Source of the DNA: Willaertia magna
Taxonomy: Eukaryota; Heterolobosea; Eutetramitea; Acrasida; Naegleriidae
DNA length: 11,238 nt
Direction: 5' to 3'
Assembly: GCA_902984215.1 (NCBI GenBank)
Contig: CADWAF010004082.1
Location: forward strand, 1 to 11,238
Shown here: piece after piece, positions 6,454-11,238 of the stretch
Layout of the letters: each line of letters opens with the position of its first letter
Numbering within the stretch: the stretch's first letter is position 1
The notes under the pieces: model-generated
Told to the model about the DNA's origin: nothing
The model's database searches: none
The model's input: only the letters and a program-made list of their open reading frames with translations
Program-made: the position numbers and the translations under genes

Positions 6454-7566
6454 ATGAATTTCCTTAACAATAGAAGAAGCTTTTCTTCTAATTTTGCTGC
6501 AACTAACACTTCTTCCGATTTTTCACATCAGAAACAACAACCTTCATATAGTGGCGCTGGTAGTGGTGTTGTTGTTGTTGGTTATGATGGATGGCAGGGA
6601 AGTGATATTGGTAGTAAAAATTATAGTAATGGTAAGAAGGGTTATAGGGTAAAGGGTAAAAAACGACGAAAATCAACTTGTTCAATTCAAATAATATTTA
6701 TCTTTTTTCTTTTATATATTTGTTTTGTTTTAATTTATTTAAATATTGATATTATCTTTAGAGGAAAAACAATAAAGAGAGAATTAGAAGAAAGATTACA
6801 ACAACATAGTGGTCAACTTGGAATAAAGAAAAACAAAGTTGCGATTGTAATTTCTGGATCTATACGTTCCTTTCCTGAACTTATTCCACAATACTTGAGA
6901 GATTTTTTCGTTAAGAATCAATATCCAGATGTTTTTCTATCTTTAGTTTATCAAAAGGAAGAAGAAAGGAAAAGATATTTAAAAGTTAAGGATTTTATAC
7001 CAAATATTAGAGGTGAAGAGATTGAAATGTTTAGTAAAGATGTTTTAGAGGAAAGAATAGAATCAGAAATTGGTTGGTTTCCTTGTTTGAAAACGGAGAG
7101 TGAGAGGTTATCAAAGTTAAGAGGAGTAAAAGGATGTTATAATTGGTTTTCTTCTCTTTTGTTAATGAAAAGAGCTAATGAGTTAAGGAAACAATATGTA
7201 AAGAATGAATTAAATGGAAAGGAATATGATTTTATAATAAGGCTTAGAACTGATTTATTATTTGATAGAATTATTTCAATTAGTAATAATACTTTTAATT
7301 CTGATACTCTCTATCTACCTTTTGATTTTCATTGGGAGAATGGTTATAATGATTTATTTGCTTTTGGAGAACCACAAATAATGAATATTTACTTTTCTCA
7401 ATTAGAATATTTTAATGGTGTAACTAGAAGATTTAAAATGTATCATTATCACCCTGAAACTTATTTGAAGAATTGTATGGAGGATAGAGGAGTAAAGAAA
7501 GTTATTAAACATTCACAAATAGATTGTAAAGTAGTAAGAGATATTCATTATTACGAACCAAGTTGA
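6454..7566 (+). CDS. Type II membrane protein, glycosyltransferase-like
   Basis: One exon, 370 residues. A Ser/Gln/Gly-rich cytosolic N-terminus (1-60) leads to a very basic patch (61-73), then one hydrophobic helix (about 78-102), then a luminal domain: the layout of Golgi glycosyltransferases. The domain starts with VAIVISGSIRSFPELIP (129-145), a beta strand and loop seen in nucleotide-sugar-binding folds. It contains YDFIIRLRTDLLF (258-270), where Arg-Thr-Asp sits where DxD-type metal and nucleotide-sugar motifs usually lie, and DFHWENGYNDLFAFG (291-305), a typical acceptor-side segment of such proteins. Asn278-Asn279-Thr280 is a possible N-glycosylation site. Family and sugar are not identified, and the assignment is fold-level only. 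It is divergent from the sugar isomerase and converges on PheRS alpha, with 26 bp between stops. The ATG at 6454 follows AAAAA. The stop is TGA, showing TGA is not reassigned. Confidence 0.75.
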   Translation: MNFLNNRRSFSSNFAATNTSSDFSHQKQQPSYSGAGSGVVVVGYDGWQGSDIGSKNYSNGKKGYRVKGKKRRKSTCSIQIIFIFFLLYICFVLIYLNIDIIFRGKTIKRELEERLQQHSGQLGIKKNKVAIVISGSIRSFPELIPQYLRDFFVKNQYPDVFLSLVYQKEEERKRYLKVKDFIPNIRGEEIEMFSKDVLEERIESEIGWFPCLKTESERLSKLRGVKGCYNWFSSLLLMKRANELRKQYVKNELNGKEYDFIIRLRTDLLFDRIISISNNTFNSDTLYLPFDFHWENGYNDLFAFGEPQIMNIYFSQLEYFNGVTRRFKMYHYHPETYLKNCMEDRGVKKVIKHSQIDCKVVRDIHYYEPS

Positions 7567-7592
7567 CCAAAGTGTGACATTAAAAAAAACAC
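7567..7592. other. 26-bp convergent gap
   Basis: The TGA of the glycosyltransferase-like gene and the TAA of PheRS alpha are 26 bp apart, so 3' untranslated regions must be tiny or overlapping. Confidence 0.6.
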
Positions 7593-9251
7593 TTAATACT
7601 TTTTATTCTTATCAATTCTACAAATAGGATTTTTACGAACACTTTGTAAATCTACAGCGTGACCAACTAAATCTCTGATATTATCAATACCATATTTAAT
7701 CATTGTTGGTCTTTCTAGAGATAAACCCCAAGCTAAAACAACAATATCTTCAGGTAAACCCATTGGTCGTAACATTTCAGGTCTAAACATACCAGAATTA
7801 CCAACTTCAACCCACTTTTCTAATAAAGGATGATAACCAAAGATTTCCATTGATGGTTCAGTATATGGATTATATGCAGGTTTAAATTTTAAGTTTGTAA
7901 TACCAATTCTTTCAAAGAAAGTACTGAATAAACCAATTAAATCACCTAAAGTTAATCCTTTATCAATAACCATACCTTCACATTGATGGAATTCGCAAAG
8001 GTGAGTACGATCAGGAACTTCATTACGGAAAACTCTATCAATAGAGAAATACTTTCTAGGAGTGAAAGGCTTACCAGCTTCTAAATCTTTACCTAATTGT
8101 CTTAAATAACGAGAAGAAACAGCAGTTGTATGTGTTCTAAGTAAATTCTTCTTTGCTTCTTCAATCTTCCAATCATATCTATAACCAATTGAACCATAAC
8201 CTCCCTTTTCATGAGTTTCCTTAACTTTCTCTAAATAACCATCTTCTGGTAATTCTAAACATTCTTTTGGTACTTCTAAGAAGAAAGTATCATGAGCATC
8301 TCTTGCAGGATGTTGTTGAGGTTGGAATAATGCATCAAAATTCCAGAATGAATTCTCAACAAAGTTATTAGTAGCCATCTCTTCAAAACCCATTTCTAAA
8401 AAGATCTTTCTAAATTCTGTTCTTACTTTTAATAAAGTATGTAAATAACCATTTGTTTGTCTTTTACCTTCTGCTTTAAAGTTATATTCTTTAAAAGTTA
8501 AATCTTTCCATGCACCTGAACTAATTAAATCAAAAGTTAAATCAGTTTCTTGTTTCTTTCTTTCAACTGAGAAAGCTGTACCTTTTGTTATAGTAAAATA
8601 TTTAATTAAAGGTATATCTACTAATTTTCTAGACTTTAAATTCATAAAATCAACTGATGATAAAGAACAACCTTCTTGTATTAATTGATTCTTTTTAGTT
8701 TGATAAATACCATCTTGATCATTTTCAATATTAAGAACAGTTAATTCAACTGCTTTTAAATCATCAAGATTTTTACCCTTTTGTTTTTCTAATTCAGTAA
8801 TAACAAATTTACCAGATGAAACAAGTTTTAATTGTTCAAGAACTATATCTTTAGGAAGTTCATCTGTTAGTTTATTACCCTTCTTTAAGAAATCCGATCC
8901 CTTTTCTTGAGCAATCCATCCGTTTTTCATACAGACTTTAAATGCTCCCATGAAATCTGCAACTTTGGTTTGAGCTTCAGTTTTATTAATACCTTCTTGT
9001 GGTCCTTGTAAAATCATTGAAACTAATTGGATTTCTGGGGATTGTCCGTTTTTTAATAATTCTTCTCCTTCTGGAGTTAAAACAGCTTGTTTACTTTCTT
9101 TTTTAGTATAATTTAAAATATTGGCAAGAGCAAGACTATTTAATACACCATAGAATTGTTGGTGATCTATTCCTCTTTCATCAGTAAATTGTTTGCTGTT
9201 TTCAATAATATTATGTTCGTTAATGTAGAGAAGTAAGTCTTTTTCTTCCAT
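7593..9251 (-). CDS. FARSA: Phenylalanine-tRNA ligase alpha subunit, cytosolic type
   Basis: One exon, 552 residues. This is the catalytic alpha subunit of the (alpha-beta)2 enzyme that charges tRNA-Phe with phenylalanine. The N-terminal 200 residues hold the helical winged-helix repeats of the archaeal/eukaryotic form. The class II aminoacyl-tRNA synthetase core follows: [13 protein letters not shown] (312-324), motif 2 [18 protein letters not shown] (406-423), the phenylalanine pocket [16 protein letters not shown] (460-475), [10 protein letters not shown] (484-493) and motif 3 GLSLERPTM (509-517). It is slightly longer than the roughly 500 residues usual for eukaryotes, mainly from linker segments. 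The ATG at 9251 directly follows AAAAAA. The codons are evenly used and the gene looks like a well-expressed housekeeping gene. A bacterial-type or mitochondrial PheRS is excluded by the N-terminal domains. The beta subunit gene is not in the window. Confidence 0.97.
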   Translation of the reverse strand: MEEKDLLLYINEHNIIENSKQFTDERGIDHQQFYGVLNSLALANILNYTKKESKQAVLTPEGEELLKNGQSPEIQLVSMILQGPQEGINKTEAQTKVADFMGAFKVCMKNGWIAQEKGSDFLKKGNKLTDELPKDIVLEQLKLVSSGKFVITELEKQKGKNLDDLKAVELTVLNIENDQDGIYQTKKNQLIQEGCSLSSVDFMNLKSRKLVDIPLIKYFTITKGTAFSVERKKQETDLTFDLISSGAWKDLTFKEYNFKAEGKRQTNGYLHTLLKVRTEFRKIFLEMGFEEMATNNFVENSFWNFDALFQPQQHPARDAHDTFFLEVPKECLELPEDGYLEKVKETHEKGGYGSIGYRYDWKIEEAKKNLLRTHTTAVSSRYLRQLGKDLEAGKPFTPRKYFSIDRVFRNEVPDRTHLCEFHQCEGMVIDKGLTLGDLIGLFSTFFERIGITNLKFKPAYNPYTEPSMEIFGYHPLLEKWVEVGNSGMFRPEMLRPMGLPEDIVVLAWGLSLERPTMIKYGIDNIRDLVGHAVDLQSVRKNPICRIDKNKKY

Positions 9252-9549
9252 TTTTTTATTTTTTCAAAAATTTTTTTTTAATTTTTTTGTTGTTTTAAGG
9301 TTGTTTATTGTCAGCAAAATAGACAGCAGCTGTTTTGTGCCTCTCTTTGCTTGCAGTGTTGTTGTTTGAATTGAATGTGTATTCATTATTTTCTTATTTC
9401 ATTCTTAGAATCTTACTTGCTGTGAAGATTTGATTATACTTTTAAACAATGTCCTTATTTAAGTAAGCAAGAAGTTGTGAATGAAATATTCATCCCTGTT
9501 GTAATGTTGGCAACAACTAACAATAACAACAAAATAAAAGATCAAAAAA
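9252..9549. promoter_or_regulatory. 298-bp divergent intergenic region between PheRS alpha and the kelch gene
   Basis: T-runs lie next to the PheRS start and A/C-rich bases next to the kelch start. In between are two perfect 11-bp palindromes with a single central base: ACAGCAGCTGT (9323-9333, containing an E-box CAGCTG) and TGTTGGCAACA (9505-9515). CTTACTT (9412-9418) is repeated inverted as AAGTAAG (9461-9467). No tRNA box B or long ORF is visible. The palindromes are candidates for dimeric transcription-factor sites, unproven. Confidence 0.4.
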
Positions 9550-10902
9550 ATGTTTTTTGCTCATTCCAACAAGTGTCCACTAAAAATCACGGGATGTAAA
9601 AGTATTTCTGGACAATCAGTAACAACAACAACTACAACAGAATTATCAGAATTATCAACCATAGATAATAACAATATCCTAGATTATCAACCTCCAATTA
9701 CCTACGCATCAACAAGTGAACTTGTTCCAAATAAAAATTTATTTCTTTCTTGGGGAGGAAGATATATAAGTGATGGTGAAATTAAAATACACAGATTTAA
9801 TTTAGATTTAAAACAATGGATTTATCCACCATTTCATAACAAAACAGAGGAAAATAAGGAAATTATAACATATAATGACGAGGGTGATATTCCAACAAAA
9901 ACAAGATATTACCATTCATTAACTTATTGTAAAAAGAATGATACTTTATATTTAATTGGTGGAATAACAGATGATGACACACCAATACCAATTATGAGAA
10001 AATTTAACTTTACAAAACAACAATGGACATTATTACATTTTAATTCTGATGATCCAAACGTTCCAGACGATGGTATTTGCGGCCATATTGCAGTATACCG
10101 TCCAAAAAACAATACAATAGTTCTTTTTGGTGGTTATGGTAAGAATAGATTTGAAGATGAAGTGTTATACCAATTTGATTGTAATACTGAACAATGGATT
10201 GACACAATAGAACCAATCCCTGAAGGACGGTTATCTTCTCGTTCCTTTTCAACGGCCATTTATCGTGAAAAAACGGATGAAATCATTCTTTACGGTGGAG
10301 AAACTAACGTTGAACGTTGTTTAGTTAGTGAACTTGCAATTTACAGTTTTAAGGAAAATAGATGGACCCTTGTCCATTTCCAAGAACCTTTAAACTCGAA
10401 TAATTTACAACCACCTCCACCAGTGTTTGGACATTGTTTTGGTATTGTAAATGATCGTTTTGTGTTAACGTTTGGTGGATGTGATCATAATGAAAGGTTA
10501 CCAAAGAAGTCTGGATATTTATTTGATTTAGTAAGGAAAGAGTGGTGTGAATTTAAAGAGTTAAATGAAAGGATGTTTGCTTTATTATGTAGTACAGTAA
10601 TGATAGATAATTGTAGACAAGAAATACTTTTCTTTAGTGGACAATTACTTGGAAGTTTAAAGACAGATGATAACAAGATAGTGAATAATGAAAAGAGTAA
10701 AGAGATGATTAGTACTTCTGTAGAAGTGGAGAATTTAGGGTATGATGATATTCAATCTTTTAATGAAGTGATTGTATTGAAATTTAAAGTGTTAGTTGGA
10801 AATGATGAAGAAAGTTTTTGGAAGAAATTAAAAAAGTGTTTAGATTTTAATAATGAAAAGAAAGCTTTTGAAGATGTTGAAATAATTATAAATTATATTT
10901 AA
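9550..10902 (+). CDS. Kelch-repeat beta-propeller protein
   Basis: One exon, 450 residues. Six kelch-like blades can be followed, with Gly-Gly doublets at 69-70, 137-138, 194-195, 249-250 and 309-310 and a Ser-Gly at 363-364. Each is followed by a segment with an aromatic and a Trp, for example LKQW, KQQWTLLH, TEQWID, NRWTLVH and KEWCEF. Such propellers are protein-interaction scaffolds, for example in cytoskeletal complexes or as substrate receptors of ubiquitin ligases. There is no BTB, F-box or catalytic domain. The N-terminus (1-60) has Cys9 and Cys16, a run of six Thr and no clear signal peptide. The C-terminus (371-450) is acidic and Lys-rich and partly unordered in appearance. The ATG at 9550 follows AAAAAA and is the first in frame. 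The partner and pathway are unknown. It is divergent from PheRS alpha and converges on the right-edge gene. Confidence 0.88.
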   Translation: MFFAHSNKCPLKITGCKSISGQSVTTTTTTELSELSTIDNNNILDYQPPITYASTSELVPNKNLFLSWGGRYISDGEIKIHRFNLDLKQWIYPPFHNKTEENKEIITYNDEGDIPTKTRYYHSLTYCKKNDTLYLIGGITDDDTPIPIMRKFNFTKQQWTLLHFNSDDPNVPDDGICGHIAVYRPKNNTIVLFGGYGKNRFEDEVLYQFDCNTEQWIDTIEPIPEGRLSSRSFSTAIYREKTDEIILYGGETNVERCLVSELAIYSFKENRWTLVHFQEPLNSNNLQPPPPVFGHCFGIVNDRFVLTFGGCDHNERLPKKSGYLFDLVRKEWCEFKELNERMFALLCSTVMIDNCRQEILFFSGQLLGSLKTDDNKIVNNEKSKEMISTSVEVENLGYDDIQSFNEVIVLKFKVLVGNDEESFWKKLKKCLDFNNEKKAFEDVEIIINYI

Positions 10903-10964
10903 TGTAAACTAATTAATAATTTATTTAATAATTTAATAAGATTTAAATATTAAAATATAAAAAA
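10903..10964. other. 62-bp convergent gap
   Basis: Very AT-rich 3' sequence between the stop of the kelch gene and the stop of the right-edge gene. AATAATTTAATAA-type strings could serve polyadenylation on either strand. Confidence 0.5.
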
Positions 10965-11238
10965 TTACATAAATTCAATCAATTCATCTCCTTTATACTT
11001 TGTTGTCTCTTTTCTTTCATTATTGTTGTTGTTATTGTTGACATTAACATTAGATGGCTTATCGTCTTGTAATACATTACAATTCACTAAATTATCATTA
11101 ATTACTTCTAATGGTTCTACAATTGGAATTTGTACAAATTCTCTAAATGGTTCATAAAAACAATTTTCAAATAAAATCTCTCCATTCTTTCCCTTCACAT
11201 ATTCAACAGTAAATAAATCAGATCCTTCTTCCTCTTTC
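10965..11238 (-). CDS. Unrecognised protein, C-terminal part only (continues past the right edge)
   Basis: The minus-strand frame ending in TAA at 10965-10967 is open all the way to base 11238, about 90 codons, with no Met start that must be used, so this is the 3' end of a longer gene. The segment nearest the edge, EEEGSDLFTVEYVKG, and the following LFENCFYEPFREF look like a folded domain. It is followed by a proline/valine-rich linker (VQIPIVEPLEVI) and a low-complexity asparagine run (about seven Asn), ending KGDELIEFM. I do not recognise the family. Asn runs of this kind are common in AT-rich amoebozoan and heterolobosean proteins. It converges on the kelch gene. Confidence 0.6.
   Translation of the reverse strand, partial: KEEEGSDLFTVEYVKGKNGEILFENCFYEPFREFVQIPIVEPLEVINDNLVNCNVLQDDKPSNVNVNNNNNNNERKETTKYKGDELIEFM

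Noticed and set aside
9405..9440. Dictyostelid class I small RNA, because the minus strand has a string close to CCTTACAGCAA
   Set aside because: Only a partial match (9 of 11) and no terminal GTTG/CAAC stem or upstream element in the right place.
9924..10676. Three minus-strand frames within the kelch gene
   Set aside because: They overlap kelch blades with regular Gly-Gly and Trp spacing on the plus strand, and have no support of their own.
1..11238. CRISPR array, insertion sequence, prophage or retroelement
   Set aside because: No regular spacer-repeat pattern, terminal inverted repeats, or transposase, integrase or reverse-transcriptase motifs; the DNA is eukaryotic with spliceosomal introns.

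Overview
The window is AT-rich nuclear DNA from a eukaryotic microbe. Four short spliceosomal introns (52-61 nt, GT...AG) interrupt otherwise clean reading frames. Starts sit in an A-rich context (typically AAAAATG), genes are tightly packed on both strands, and the code is standard (TAA and TGA both used as stops). Together with the gene set (LRR, kelch and F-box-like proteins, a eukaryotic-type cytosolic PheRS alpha subunit, asparagine runs) this suggests an intron-poor, gene-dense amoeboid protist, for example heterolobosean or dictyostelid-like. The exact lineage cannot be fixed by eye. Nothing looks viral or transposon-derived.

Layout, left to right: (1) the 5' end of an F-box-like gene on the minus strand, running off the left edge at base 1; (2) a divergent three-exon aldo-keto reductase, 377-1471; (3) a 190-nt gap with a G+C-enriched patch; (4) a single-exon leucine-rich-repeat/PP2C phosphatase-like gene, 1662-4229, whose PP2C domain breaks off before its last metal-binding motifs and continues as an unrelated hydrophilic tail; (5) a two-exon NAD(P)-binding extended-SDR sugar-nucleotide-type enzyme on the plus strand, 4542 (or 4371)-5412; (6) convergent with it, a two-exon sugar-phosphate isomerase/epimerase-like TIM barrel on the minus strand, 5446-6402; (7) sharing a 51-bp promoter with that gene, a type II membrane protein with glycosyltransferase-like features on the plus strand, 6454-7566; (8) phenylalanine-tRNA ligase alpha subunit on the minus strand, 7593-9251; (9) a divergent kelch-repeat protein on the plus strand, 9550-10902; (10) the 3' end of an unrecognised gene on the minus strand that enters from the right edge.

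The most interesting block is 4542-7566. An epimerase/dehydratase-like SDR, a sugar isomerase of bacterial appearance and a Golgi-type glycosyltransferase candidate lie side by side, and could form a small sugar-modification cluster. This is an inference from adjacency and protein type. The second highlight is the chimeric LRR-PP2C protein, which is predicted to be catalytically incomplete and carries a possible N-myristoylation signal. PheRS, the kelch protein and the F-box-like protein look like ordinary neighbours.
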